The notes under the pieces: model-generated
Told to the model about the DNA's origin: nothing
Databases searched by the model: none
Seen by the model: the letters and a program-made list of their open reading frames with translations, nothing else
Position numbers and translations under genes: made by a program
Shown here: in pieces, positions 22,055 through 30,587 of the stretch
Numbering within the stretch: position 1 is the first letter of the stretch
Layout: the number at the start of each line of letters is the position of its first letter
Assembly: GCA_018064665.1 (NCBI GenBank)
Contig: JAGHUV010000008.1
Span: 1 to 61,685, forward strand
Reading direction: 5' to 3'
Length of the DNA stretch: 61,685 nt
From: Candidatus Crickella caballi
Lineage (GTDB): Bacteria; Bacillota; Clostridia; Peptostreptococcales; Anaerovoracaceae

Positions 22055-23607
22055 TGAAAAACGCTGTTATTTACGCAAGATACAGTTCTGAAAAACAGAA
22101 TGAAATGTCTATTGAAGGTCAGCTTGCAGAATGTCATCGCTACGCTGCTGAGAATGACCTTCTTGTCGTGCGCGAATACATCGACCGTGCTCAGAGTGCC
22201 AAGACTGACAGACGACCAGAGTTTCTTCATATGATAGCAGACAGCGACTGGGGTAATTTCGAAGTAATTCTTGTCTATCAGTTGGATCGTTTTGCAAGAA
22301 GCATGAATGACTCAGGATACTACAGAAAGATTCTTGCCGGAAACGGTGTCAGAGTTGTCTCTGCTAAAGAAAATATTGCCACCGACAGTTCAGGGGTAAT
22401 GACCGAGGGAATGCTGATCACAATGGGGCAATGGTTCAGTGCTCAGTTATCCGAAAAGGTCACTAGAGGAATGCTCCAACGAGCAGAGCAATGTAAGTTC
22501 AACGGCGGTCATATTCCGTTTGGATATGCTATCGATAGTGATCAGCATTATAAGCTGGATGAAAAAACAGCACCGATCGCCAAAGAGATTTTCGAACGTG
22601 TATCTGAAGGTGAAACTCTGAAAAAAATAATGGACGATCTTAACGATCGAGGGATCAAGACTGCCCTAGGCAAAGAGTTTCATCGAGGATCTTTGCAGAG
22701 GATGCTACGCAACGAGATCTACAAAGGAGTATATTCTTATGCTGATATTAGGATTCCTGATGCGGTGCCTCGCATAATCAGTAATGAATTGTATGATGAG
22801 GTTCAACGTCTTATGGACGATAGACGTCATGGTCATCGCCCTGCCATTGAGGATTATATCCTCTCAGGCAAGCTATACTGCGGTCACTGCAAAGAATTGA
22901 TGGACGGAGTTTCAGGCACTTCCAGTACCAGCAAAACATATAGATACTACAAATGTACTACCAAGAACTGCGACAAGAAAAACACACGAAAAGAGCTTAT
23001 TGAAAAACCAGTTCTTGATACTTGTAGAGAGTTTTTATGCGATGAGGCAATTGCTGCTATCGTTAAAGGTATCGAAGAGCAGAATAAGAAGGATCAAGAG
23101 AGCACTGCTATCATCAACATCAGGGAGGAAATCAAGCAAACAGAAAAAAAGATTGACGTTTTGCTTGACCAGTTGGAAACAGGTGAAAATTCCTCAAAAA
23201 TCGCTGAGAGAATCAGAAAACGAGAAGCTGAACTCGAGGAGTTAAAAAGACAACTACAGAAAGAGCAGGCTAAGCAGAAAACTATTGATCCTGCTATAGC
23301 TCGCAACTTTCTTATATCAATTAGAGATGGCAGCATAGATGATATAGAATATCAAAAACTTCTTATCAACACTTTAGTGGATAGAATATACCTCTATGAT
23401 GATCACTTCAGAATACAGTTAACAAATTCCGGGAACAAGGGTAAAACGACAAATCGTGGTTCGCATGAGATCGAACGTTACTTTGCAACGTCGAGTTCTA
23501 CTACACGCAACATCGGGACACCACACTTGCACTGCACTTCAAAAGAATTGCAGTGCTTTTTTGTTAGCGGAAATTACCGTGTTGAACGAGGTGCTGTTTT
23601 TTTGTGA
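22054..23607 (+). CDS. Large serine recombinase/integrase; frame crosses the attachment site
   Basis: 517 residues as it stands. Resolvase domain with YARYSSEKQ (nucleophile Ser11 by alignment), YQLDRFARS, and a recombinase domain with GYAIDSDQHYKLDE, followed by a zinc ribbon (CGHC ... CTTKNC), a coiled coil (about 345-410) and a C-terminal beta region. It integrates and excises the element. The last 27 codons lie beyond the 11-bp attR core, in flanking DNA, and run through a terminator hairpin. After excision the gene would instead end at 12364 (514 residues). Translation is coupled to the toxin-like gene. Confidence 0.93.
   Translation: MKNAVIYARYSSEKQNEMSIEGQLAECHRYAAENDLLVVREYIDRAQSAKTDRRPEFLHMIADSDWGNFEVILVYQLDRFARSMNDSGYYRKILAGNGVRVVSAKENIATDSSGVMTEGMLITMGQWFSAQLSEKVTRGMLQRAEQCKFNGGHIPFGYAIDSDQHYKLDEKTAPIAKEIFERVSEGETLKKIMDDLNDRGIKTALGKEFHRGSLQRMLRNEIYKGVYSYADIRIPDAVPRIISNELYDEVQRLMDDRRHGHRPAIEDYILSGKLYCGHCKELMDGVSGTSSTSKTYRYYKCTTKNCDKKNTRKELIEKPVLDTCREFLCDEAIAAIVKGIEEQNKKDQESTAIINIREEIKQTEKKIDVLLDQLETGENSSKIAERIRKREAELEELKRQLQKEQAKQKTIDPAIARNFLISIRDGSIDDIEYQKLLINTLVDRIYLYDDHFRIQLTNSGNKGKTTNRGSHEIERYFATSSSTTRNIGTPHLHCTSKELQCFFVSGNYRVERGAVFL
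23513..23523 (+). other. Putative attR core
   Basis: TCGGGACACCA, identical to the tRNA-Arg 3' end at 12279-12289 and located at codons 487-490 of the recombinase. Confidence 0.75.
23529..23562 (+). terminator. Rho-independent terminator, probably the tRNA-Arg gene's original one
   Basis: GCACTGCA (23529-23536) pairs with TGCAGTGC (23549-23556), CTTC/GAA extends the stem, followed by TTTTTT. It starts 5 bases after attR and lies inside the recombinase reading frame. After excision it would stand directly behind the tRNA. Confidence 0.85.
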
Positions 23608-24094
23608 TTGACATGAGCAATCGGGAAAAATCGCCACCTTGCTCATGCACACTCATGCGTTAATATAATGTTTAAGCGCTTAAGATGACATGTTTTGAGG
23701 AAAAAAAGCATCCGCAATCTGCTCAAATTGCCTGTTGCTCATGTTTTTCTCATCTACTACAGTCGTTTTTTAATGACTGCTACGGCTTTCTCCGACAGTA
23801 TTGACATGAGCCACGACCCTAATTTCCGTGTTTGCTCGTGTCAAGTGCCATTTTTCGAGTAGGAAACACGAATTAAGCCAGCCTCATATCGTTAATCAAA
23901 GAAATTGGACAATTGTACTATCTCCCACGGCCACTTGACACATCAAGAAAAAGCGGCGAGCCACTCAACCTAAGTGTTACCCGCCGCAGTCTTCTTTATA
24001 ATGATTGCTATAAGGATCGTTTATTAGCATTGCCTATTGCATATTTCTTATTTCTTATTGTAAATAACTTGTTGTTTGTGATTCTCCTTATTGT
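23608..24094. other. Intergenic region with CATGAGCAA inverted repeats
   Basis: No gene seen. CATGAGCAA (23612-23620) with TTGCTCATG (23639-23647), perfect, and TTGACATGAGC (23801-23811) with GCTCGTGTCAA (23834-23844), one mismatch. A further TTGCTCATG lies at about 23732. A leftward terminator lies at 23946-23988. A 25-codon leftward frame with SNRQFEQIADAFFP at about 23680-23750 may be a gene remnant. Confidence 0.55.
23946..23988 (-). terminator. Terminator of the two-component system
   Basis: GCGGCG (minus strand, from 23987) pairs with CGCCGC ending at 23953, followed by TTTTTCTTG. It lies 105 bases past the histidine kinase stop. Confidence 0.75.
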
Positions 24095-25774
24095 CTATCC
24101 CCTGTTCAGCACTACACTCGCTTTAAACATATCGCCGTCAATAGTTATCTCGAAGAGTCCGCCCATCAGACTTGTAAGGTCTTTGGCAATTGCAAGTCCA
24201 AGCCCTGAGCCCTCGGTGTTTCTGGAAGCATCGCCTCTCGTGAAACGCTCCATAAGCTCCTCAGGTGAAATATTGAGCTGGTCTCGGGAGATATTCTTAA
24301 TATCCAGACGCAGCTTTGTCGGTGTTTCATCGAGTACATCAATGTATACTCGGCTGCCCTCCAGCGCATACTTCTTAATATTACCCAGAAGATTCTCTAT
24401 AACACGTGACAGAAGCTTGCCATCTGCAAGCACATTGGTATCCTCTGCCTCAGTCTTGCGAATTACCTCCAGGTTCCTGTCCTCAAATATGTCTCCGAAT
24501 TCAGCAAGCTCCTGCTCGAGCATCTGGTTCAGATTGATAGTCTGTATCTCGCACGGAATGTTTCCGCTTGATGCTTTGGCTGCCTCGAACAGGTCCTCTG
24601 TCAGAGTTTTCAGCTTGTGCGTTTTCTCATTCACGATATTCAGATACTCTTCCGCATTTGGGCTGTCCAGACCCTCCTTCTTAAGAATATCAAGGTAGCT
24701 TATCATCGAAGTAAGCGGTGTCTTGAGATCATGTGAAACATTGGAAATCAGATCCGTCTTCATTCGCTGATTTTTAAGCTCGTTTTGAACTGCGGTATTG
24801 GTTGCTTCGGCTATCTGATTGATATCCTCTGCAAATCTGTCAAACTCGGTTTTCGGCTTGCCTGTTTCTGTGTCTCTCTCTACCTCGATCTTATAGTCAA
24901 GATCTCCGGCCTTTACTTTCGAAACGCCCTTCCTGATATCCATATATTTGTTAATTACCTTAGGGAAGAGGACAATAACAATTGCAATATCTATTATCAC
25001 TCCAATCCAGGACATTGCCAGAACAATCATTACCGCCATCAGCACGACAGCATTGCGCATCAGCTTAGCTCCGGCTTTATCGTCATTGTCGCTCGGAACA
25101 GTAAAACGACTTATCACCTTCTCGCAACCATGCCAGATTGCTTTGGCAATTTTAACTATAACTGAGCTTTCAAGGAAGGTTTTCGCCTTGAGCTTCTTGA
25201 TCATACTTACAAAGCACAGTACCGCCAGCTCTATGCAGATCAGCATTCCGAGACCCGAAATGCACAGCATGACATTGTTGCCGATTGGATCGAATACATA
25301 TTTATTGATCACTATAGCTTTGTAGAAATCAAAGCGGTTCTCCATCGGAATAATTTTTATGTATGGCACCGCACAGCCTACCGCACCGATTGCAGCAAGT
25401 CCGCATGTTGCAAGCTGCACCTCTGTCCAGATTCTGTCAAACAGATTCATGCTGATACATCCGTCTTCATTCCTGTTAAAAGAACCCGTCAGGATGCACA
25501 GTGTTACAAGTGAAGCCACAAACAGCAGCATCAGTGCAAGTGCCACAAATCCGTAAATGCCGATAAAATCCTTTAGGCCTTCCTCAGATATAATATGTAC
25601 CGCCTCAGTCCAGATATAAGCATGTGCCTTCAGTTCCGCAAGCTCTTCGGCAATCGGTTCATACATATCCTGAACAGCAACCAGTATCCCGCATATTATA
25701 CCGCAGGCAACGCCACTGATCGGAGCTGCGGCAGAAGCAATTCCATATAATGTTTTCTTCTTTTCAACTGTCAT
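24095..25774 (-). CDS. Membrane sensor histidine kinase
   Basis: 559 residues. N-terminal sensor with about seven hydrophobic segments (unusual, most are two), a HAMP-like linker (KGVSKVKAGDLDYKIEVERD, about 285-345), HisKA with SHDLKTPLTSMISYL as the phosphorylation site, and HATPase with NLLGNIKKYA and GSGLGLAIAKDL. It passes phosphate to the OmpR-type regulator, whose stop overlaps its start by one base. The VanS-like catalytic half and large membrane sensor suggest envelope or lipid sensing; the signal is unknown. Confidence 0.93.
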   Translation of the reverse strand: MTVEKKKTLYGIASAAAPISGVACGIICGILVAVQDMYEPIAEELAELKAHAYIWTEAVHIISEEGLKDFIGIYGFVALALMLLFVASLVTLCILTGSFNRNEDGCISMNLFDRIWTEVQLATCGLAAIGAVGCAVPYIKIIPMENRFDFYKAIVINKYVFDPIGNNVMLCISGLGMLICIELAVLCFVSMIKKLKAKTFLESSVIVKIAKAIWHGCEKVISRFTVPSDNDDKAGAKLMRNAVVLMAVMIVLAMSWIGVIIDIAIVIVLFPKVINKYMDIRKGVSKVKAGDLDYKIEVERDTETGKPKTEFDRFAEDINQIAEATNTAVQNELKNQRMKTDLISNVSHDLKTPLTSMISYLDILKKEGLDSPNAEEYLNIVNEKTHKLKTLTEDLFEAAKASSGNIPCEIQTINLNQMLEQELAEFGDIFEDRNLEVIRKTEAEDTNVLADGKLLSRVIENLLGNIKKYALEGSRVYIDVLDETPTKLRLDIKNISRDQLNISPEELMERFTRGDASRNTEGSGLGLAIAKDLTSLMGGLFEITIDGDMFKASVVLNRG

Positions 25775-26478
25775 TATTTCCCTCCGATTTTCTCGACTTT
25801 ATATCCGACCCCCCATACAACCTTAAGGTAGCGCGGATTCTTAGGGTCAATCTCCAGCTTCTCACGTATGCGACGTATGTGTACCGCTACAGTATTCTCT
25901 GCACTGTATGCTGCCTCATTCCATACAGCTTCATAAATCTGCTCTATACTGAACACCTGACCTGCATTCTCTGTGAGCAGCTTCAGAATGCCATACTCCG
26001 TCGGAGTTACGGGAATGTTTTCGCCGTCCAAAGTGACTGTTTTGGCCTTGTCGTCCACTACCAGACCGCCGCTTCGGTACACCTTCTCATCGTTGGTGTT
26101 TGCAGCGCTTCCGAGCATCGTATAACGACGCAGCTGACTGTTGACCCTCGCAATTAATTCAAGAGGATTGAAAGGCTTGGTAATGTAGTCGTCCGCCCCT
26201 ACATTCAGCCCTGTTATTTTGTCATAGTCCTCAGACTTAGCCGAAAGAATAATGATTGGAATGTTGAGTTCTTCTCTGATCCTCATCGTAGTCTGAATTC
26301 CGTCAAGCTTGGGCATCATCACATCCATCAGGATAAGATCTATACTGTTCTTTCGAATAGTTTCGAGCGCCTCAAAACCGTCGAAGGCTTTGATCACGTC
26401 GTGTCCCTCGTTCCTAAGATATATTTCGATAGCACCCGCTATCTCGCGGTCATCATCCACTACCAGAATATTAGCCAT
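25774..26478 (-). CDS. OmpR/PhoB-family response regulator
   Basis: 234 residues. Receiver domain with DDD near 8-10, phospho-acceptor Asp52 in LILMDVMMPKLDG, SAKSED and KPF; C-terminal winged helix (PTEYGILKLLTENAGQVFS, AVWNEAAYSAENTVAVHIRRIREKLE). VanR-like. AAAGGAG precedes ATG 26478. Two identical 15-bp direct repeats about 85 bases upstream are the likely autoregulation site. Confidence 0.94.
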   Translation of the reverse strand: MANILVVDDDREIAGAIEIYLRNEGHDVIKAFDGFEALETIRKNSIDLILMDVMMPKLDGIQTTMRIREELNIPIIILSAKSEDYDKITGLNVGADDYITKPFNPLELIARVNSQLRRYTMLGSAANTNDEKVYRSGGLVVDDKAKTVTLDGENIPVTPTEYGILKLLTENAGQVFSIEQIYEAVWNEAAYSAENTVAVHIRRIREKLEIDPKNPRYLKVVWGVGYKVEKIGGK

Positions 26479-26560
26479 AATATTCTCCTTTCAAACCTCA
26501 AGTCTGATTTTAGAGTAAGTTTATTACAAAACAGCAATCATGATTATTACGATATTCTTA

Positions 26561-26600
26561 CGAAATGCTTAAGTACATATCTCTGCGAAATGCTTAAGTA
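26561..26600 (-). promoter_or_regulatory. Two 15-bp direct repeats upstream of the response regulator
   Basis: CGAAATGCTTAAGTA at 26561-26575 and again at 26586-26600, start to start 25 bases. OmpR-family regulators bind direct repeats as tandem dimers. A looser copy (TACTTAAGTATTTTCG, opposite orientation) occurs at 26718-26733 at the end of the next gene. On the minus strand a TAAAAT -10 lies about 45 bases downstream without a good -35, as for an activated promoter. Confidence 0.65.
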
Positions 26601-26718
26601 TAAAAACGAGCCGGCTTCAATCTAAGGTACGATCCGCATAGCTGCCCCAGGTCAACTTTGCGCGATATACTTCATTCTCCGACTCGTTGTTTCAATTTGT
26701 TACAGGCCGATGCAGTTT

Positions 26719-27330
26719 CTACTTAAGTATTTTCGCGCTCAGCTCTGCGCTCTGCTGCAGCAATTCGTCAGCAAGAAATTCTGTAGCTGTTGCAAGCACC
26801 GGGTCCTTCTTCTTAAGTGCTGCCATATTGGCATCAACGTTAAACTTTGCCGATCTGATACCTGCGCCAAGGCTCAGTGCCGCAACCTTAAGATCGCTTT
26901 CCAGATTTGGATTGGATTTGCCGACCAGCCTCTCACATATTTCCATAGCTTTAACACCCGACTGCATTACAGCAAGGGGTGCGCTCGACGCTGTAAGTGC
27001 TGCATTGGCAATCTCGATCTCGCGCTCAGCCTTCTCCTCTTCAGTTGAAGAAGGCAGCTTGTATGCTTCAGCCATCTTCCCGAAAGCTTCTGCGTCCGCA
27101 TCCACGCCGGCAAGAAGCTCACACCTAAGTTCCTCAAGCTCCTCGAGAGCTTCCTTGCAAAGCTCCTCATGTTCAGCATACTTCTCTTTACCAATCGTAT
27201 GATTAGCGACCATCATGATCTGTGCCACGCCAAGCGCAGCATTGAGCGCAGCAACTCCGCCTCCGCCGGGAGTCGGCGTGTTCGCCTTTAATTCTTCAGT
27301 AAATTCCTTCAGACTTTTATCAATAAGCAT
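26719..27330 (-). CDS. fchA: Cyclodeaminase/cyclohydrolase family protein (FchA-like)
   Basis: 203 residues, all-helical formiminotransferase-cyclodeaminase C-terminal family. Members act on formimino- or methenyl-tetrahydrofolate in one-carbon metabolism. Seen: TPTPGGGGVAALNAALG near 18-34 (folate-binding loop) and FNVDANMAALKKKD near the end. Length equals that of clostridial methenyl-THF cyclohydrolase. The VanZ-like gene ends 3 bases upstream. Whether it is FchA or a cyclodeaminase cannot be decided without neighbours of the pathway. Confidence 0.85.
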   Translation of the reverse strand: MLIDKSLKEFTEELKANTPTPGGGGVAALNAALGVAQIMMVANHTIGKEKYAEHEELCKEALEELEELRCELLAGVDADAEAFGKMAEAYKLPSSTEEEKAEREIEIANAALTASSAPLAVMQSGVKAMEICERLVGKSNPNLESDLKVAALSLGAGIRSAKFNVDANMAALKKKDPVLATATEFLADELLQQSAELSAKILK

Positions 27331-27333
27331 TTT

Positions 27334-27738
27334 TTAACCTCTTTTTCTGTTGCGCCATGCTCGGCGTACATTCTGAAATATCCATCTTATGAAAGCAAAT
27401 ACCGCAAACATCGCCAGGAAGCCGACTATGCCGAACATAATATCCTCAAATTCCATTGCTCCTGTTCCGGTATATCCCTGTCCTATTTCAATTGCGAAGG
27501 TGATTACGATTATAAGTGTAAATACATATATCCATGTGATCACCATAGTGTGTCCGTTTTCCGCCAAGGCTTTGAATATCGGTTGTACGATAAACACCAT
27601 CAGCATTCCCAGTATACCGATCACGACAAAATGAAGCTGCTTGTCATTCAGTCCGTATCCACCACTGTCGTTCAAGCTTAATATTGTATTATGCACCCTC
27701 GCGATCAGCGCAACGATTGCATATAGAAAGCCTCTCAT
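27334..27738 (-). CDS. VanZ-like membrane protein
   Basis: 134 residues with four hydrophobic segments; LNDKQLHFVVIGILGML and FAIEIGQGYTGTGAMEFEDIMFGIVGFL match the VanZ-like pattern (D...HF, E..Q, D...N/G...G). VanZ gives low-level teicoplanin resistance; most homologues have no known role. Basic C-terminus. Probably co-transcribed with fchA. Confidence 0.72.
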   Translation of the reverse strand: MRGFLYAIVALIARVHNTILSLNDSGGYGLNDKQLHFVVIGILGMLMVFIVQPIFKALAENGHTMVITWIYVFTLIIVITFAIEIGQGYTGTGAMEFEDIMFGIVGFLAMFAVFAFIRWIFQNVRRAWRNRKRG

Positions 27739-27763
27739 TTTAACTTCTTATCTCCTGATATTC

Positions 27764-29449
27764 CTAATAGTATGTTATCGACTTATCCAGTACGGATTTT
27801 ACATCCTTCCTGAATTGTTTCATGCTAAAGCCCGTACCCAGGCCCTTCCAGTAATGTTCCGGATCCCAGTGTCCCGAGCCGGTCTTGATGCGCCATTCGT
27901 TGTGCGAATAAATCACGCCCTCCTTCAGCGGATCCAGATTATATCTGTCGCACAGGTATGCAAAGAGTCTGACCGATGCCCAATAGGTAGCGGTCGCACT
28001 CGACTTCGCGCTGCTCCTGTATTTGCTTGCGACAGTGAAATTCGTTCCGCTGTTGTAATCAATATACTTGGACTCGCACATCTCGACACCTATATAGTTG
28101 TCATTCGCTTTCTTCCCCGCATGTCCTGCACGCTGACTCCACGGCATCGTCTGCCATACCTTGCCGTCAGATCCGTCAATGAAAGCATGGACTGCCGCTC
28201 TGTTATAGCCTTTGCGATTGTATATGTTGTACCAGGTTTCGGCACTTTGAACATTGTCTCCGACCGAATGCAGCATCAGGCCTTTAACATTGAGACTGCG
28301 CTTCTCCTTGTATATCTCGTTGCGGGTTGTATAGCTCTTCTTAACGGACAGTCCCCCAATCGTATTGGTTCTGCACTTAAGCTCATCTGAATATCCGTCG
28401 CTCTTAACAACTGTATAATTCTTCCATGTCACATCGTCGATCGCAACTACTCTGATTCCATATTCAGTTCCCATTTCCAGATCCCTGATTGTATAGGTTG
28501 GACTTGAATTCCCAAGCGCACTTGCGACCGTTTTCCATTCGCCGTTTCCGCTTCTTATCTGGACCCGGAATTTGTAATCAGCAAAGCTTTCTGCTGTTGC
28601 CTCTTCAGTTGAGATTTTGACATCAGCTCCCGACTCAGCAGAGGTTTGTACACTATCAGTCTCTGTTTCTGCAGAAGCCTGTGCATTATCTGTCGCCGGT
28701 ACTTCGACGTCTTGTTTACTAACAAGCGGAGAATCCCCCCCTGAGATTTCAGTATCAGTTTCCGGTGTTACGGTTGTTTGCCCGCCATCAGACTCCGACT
28801 TTATCTCTGCGGAAGGCAGTGTGCTGTCCGATACCGTTTTTTCTGTGGTCGTCTCTTCGGCACTATTCACAGCCGCATCTGCAGCTTCGACTGCCTCAAT
28901 AGTCTCCTCCGTCGTAGCTGATTTGTTTTCCTCCACCTCAGGAAGCGATGCTTCATCCGCTTCTATTTCCTCTTCATTGGAGACTGCCCCTGCAATATCC
29001 CACGCAACGCCTATCGATCCGGGACCGGTTCTTGTAACCCTCAATCCATCAATCTGCGGTAAATAATCATATTTCGGGTTTATTGGATTTGTATATATAT
29101 TATTAGTGGCCGACCACTTACCCTTTCTTTTTCCGTTAACAGCCCTTACCCTGAAGTAATACCGAGTATAGCCCTTAAGCTTTGTAATCTTATAGCTCCG
29201 TGCCTTGATTGTTTTATACTTCCAGGAGCCACCTGCAGCGTGATATGCCAGCTGATACTTCTTTGCTCTTTTAGCCTTGTCCCACTTCAGGCTTATCGTA
29301 TTCGCTGTCTTTGATGACACCTTCAGTCCTGCAACCTTGGCCGGTTTGCTTGCAGCAAAAGCCGGCTCCGCGTTTATCAGAATCATTCCTGAGAAAGCCA
29401 CAGCAAATGAAATCATCAGTGTTATCGTTTTCTTCAGAATTCTTTTCAT
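27764..29449 (-). CDS. Secreted fibronectin-III / N-acetylmuramoyl-L-alanine amidase
   Basis: 561 residues. Signal peptide 1-33 (AFAAS), fibronectin type III domain (about 35-120, SLKWDKAKRAKKYQLAY), an acidic Glu/Thr/Ser-rich linker (about 150-275), a second FN3-like domain (about 285-365), and a C-terminal amidase_2 domain: LMLHSVGDN (zinc His), YNRAAVHAFID, WSQRAGHAG, and YSHNEWRIKTGSGHWDPEHYW (zinc/catalytic His). It cuts the stem peptide from peptidoglycan. The linker would span or emerge from the wall. GAGGTG precedes the ATG. Confidence 0.9.
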   Translation of the reverse strand: MKRILKKTITLMISFAVAFSGMILINAEPAFAASKPAKVAGLKVSSKTANTISLKWDKAKRAKKYQLAYHAAGGSWKYKTIKARSYKITKLKGYTRYYFRVRAVNGKRKGKWSATNNIYTNPINPKYDYLPQIDGLRVTRTGPGSIGVAWDIAGAVSNEEEIEADEASLPEVEENKSATTEETIEAVEAADAAVNSAEETTTEKTVSDSTLPSAEIKSESDGGQTTVTPETDTEISGGDSPLVSKQDVEVPATDNAQASAETETDSVQTSAESGADVKISTEEATAESFADYKFRVQIRSGNGEWKTVASALGNSSPTYTIRDLEMGTEYGIRVVAIDDVTWKNYTVVKSDGYSDELKCRTNTIGGLSVKKSYTTRNEIYKEKRSLNVKGLMLHSVGDNVQSAETWYNIYNRKGYNRAAVHAFIDGSDGKVWQTMPWSQRAGHAGKKANDNYIGVEMCESKYIDYNSGTNFTVASKYRSSAKSSATATYWASVRLFAYLCDRYNLDPLKEGVIYSHNEWRIKTGSGHWDPEHYWKGLGTGFSMKQFRKDVKSVLDKSITYY

Positions 29450-29477
29450 TTATACACCTCTTCAGGTACGAACGCTC

Positions 29478-30587
29478 TTAATTCTCAAACGGAAATCTGT
29501 AATCAAGTCCGAATTTGTCCCTGAGTTCAACAAGTTCCTTCTGTATTGTTTCTCCGACCGGAACACCCTTGTCCTTCCTATTGCACCAGGCATCATACTC
29601 CTTCTCTCCCGGTGTGTAAATTCTTTCCGCTCCGGGTGCTTTCTCCGACGCTCTGAGTTCACGATTGATTGCCCCTGCAGTTTTGCGGAAGGTGTCCAGA
29701 CCCATGAAGAATTCAGGATTGATAACCAGGAAGAAATGCCCCAGATGATACATCTTCGGATTTCCGTTTTCGTCCTTGCCGTTTAAGTCCTTCATGAACG
29801 GCCCTCCTGCCAAAGCAGACGACAATATCTCCACAGCTTCCGTGAAGCCATAGCCTTTGTATCCACCTGTCATCTCGCCGAGTCCGCCAAGCGGAAGCAG
29901 CGCTGCACGTCCGCCTCTGATCTCACGAAGAATCTCTCCGGAATCAGTCAAGGTTTCGCCGGCCTTATTTACAACAAGCCCCGCAGGAGTATCCTTGCCC
30001 TCTCTCTCGTAGAACTCGATCTTACCATTCTGTATCGTTGAGGTAGCGCAATCCAGATTAAACGGGAAAGCCTCATCGGTAGGCATCGTGAAGGTCATCG
30101 GATTCGTTCCCATCATAGGCTCCACACCGTGTGTCGGGGCAACCGATGGTCTGGCATTAGTAGTCGTTATACCTATCATGCCTGCTTTCTCAGCCATTCC
30201 GGACCAGTAGCCTGCGATTCCGTAATGCGTCGAATTATAGATGGTTCCCGCAGCGAGACCATATTTACGCGCCTTTTCAATGAGACGCTCCATCATGCGA
30301 TAGGATGCGACCATGCCCATACCGTCATTCGCATTCATAACGATAGTAGTCTCCGTCTCCTTGACAATTTCAATTTCAGTAACGGGCAGCAATGTCCCGT
30401 TCTCAAAGCGATCAAGGTATATTGGCTTGAATCTGTTGCAACCATGGCTTTCGATTCCGCGCCGGTCAGCCTCAAGCAGGACATCGGCGCATATAGCCGC
30501 ATCCTCTTCAGATACTCCGTACGCTTTGAAGACATCTATCATAAAATTATTCATAAAGTCCCAAGGGACATAAGGTCTATTCTCCAT
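29478..30587 (-). CDS. Ldh-family (malate/L-sulfolactate/ureidoglycolate-type) oxidoreductase
   Basis: 369 residues from ATG 30587, NAD(P)-dependent Ldh_2 family. Seen: DRRGIESHG (substrate-binding His), NDGMGMVASYRMME, NSTHYGIAGYW (catalytic His), TTTNARPSVAPTHGVEPMMGTNP, and GGYKGYGFTEAVEIL. Substrates of relatives include malate, sulfolactate, ureidoglycolate and delta1-piperideine-2-carboxylate, and cannot be chosen here. It overlaps the 3' end of the upstream secreted-protein gene by 11 bases. Confidence 0.87.
   Translation of the reverse strand: MENRPYVPWDFMNNFMIDVFKAYGVSEEDAAICADVLLEADRRGIESHGCNRFKPIYLDRFENGTLLPVTEIEIVKETETTIVMNANDGMGMVASYRMMERLIEKARKYGLAAGTIYNSTHYGIAGYWSGMAEKAGMIGITTTNARPSVAPTHGVEPMMGTNPMTFTMPTDEAFPFNLDCATSTIQNGKIEFYEREGKDTPAGLVVNKAGETLTDSGEILREIRGGRAALLPLGGLGEMTGGYKGYGFTEAVEILSSALAGGPFMKDLNGKDENGNPKMYHLGHFFLVINPEFFMGLDTFRKTAGAINRELRASEKAPGAERIYTPGEKEYDAWCNRKDKGVPVGETIQKELVELRDKFGLDYRFPFEN

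Larger units (their letters stand above)
12290..23523. mobile_element. Integrated mobilizable element in tRNA-Arg(CCU), about 11.2 kb
   Basis: Bounded by the 11-bp tRNA-end repeat. It contains, from the right: serine recombinase, toxin-antitoxin-like pair, RepA-type operon with iteron-like repeats, oriT and MobV relaxase, then AT-rich cargo. There is no conjugation (type IV secretion) gene, so it would depend on a helper. The base next to attR outside the element is followed by a perfect terminator that would fit as the original terminator of the tRNA gene. The tRNA itself remains intact. Integration at a tRNA by a serine rather than a tyrosine recombinase is less common. Confidence 0.75.

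Noticed and set aside
12290..23523. Integrative conjugative element
   Set aside because: No VirB4, VirD4 or other type IV secretion genes; only a relaxase and oriT, so it is at most mobilizable.
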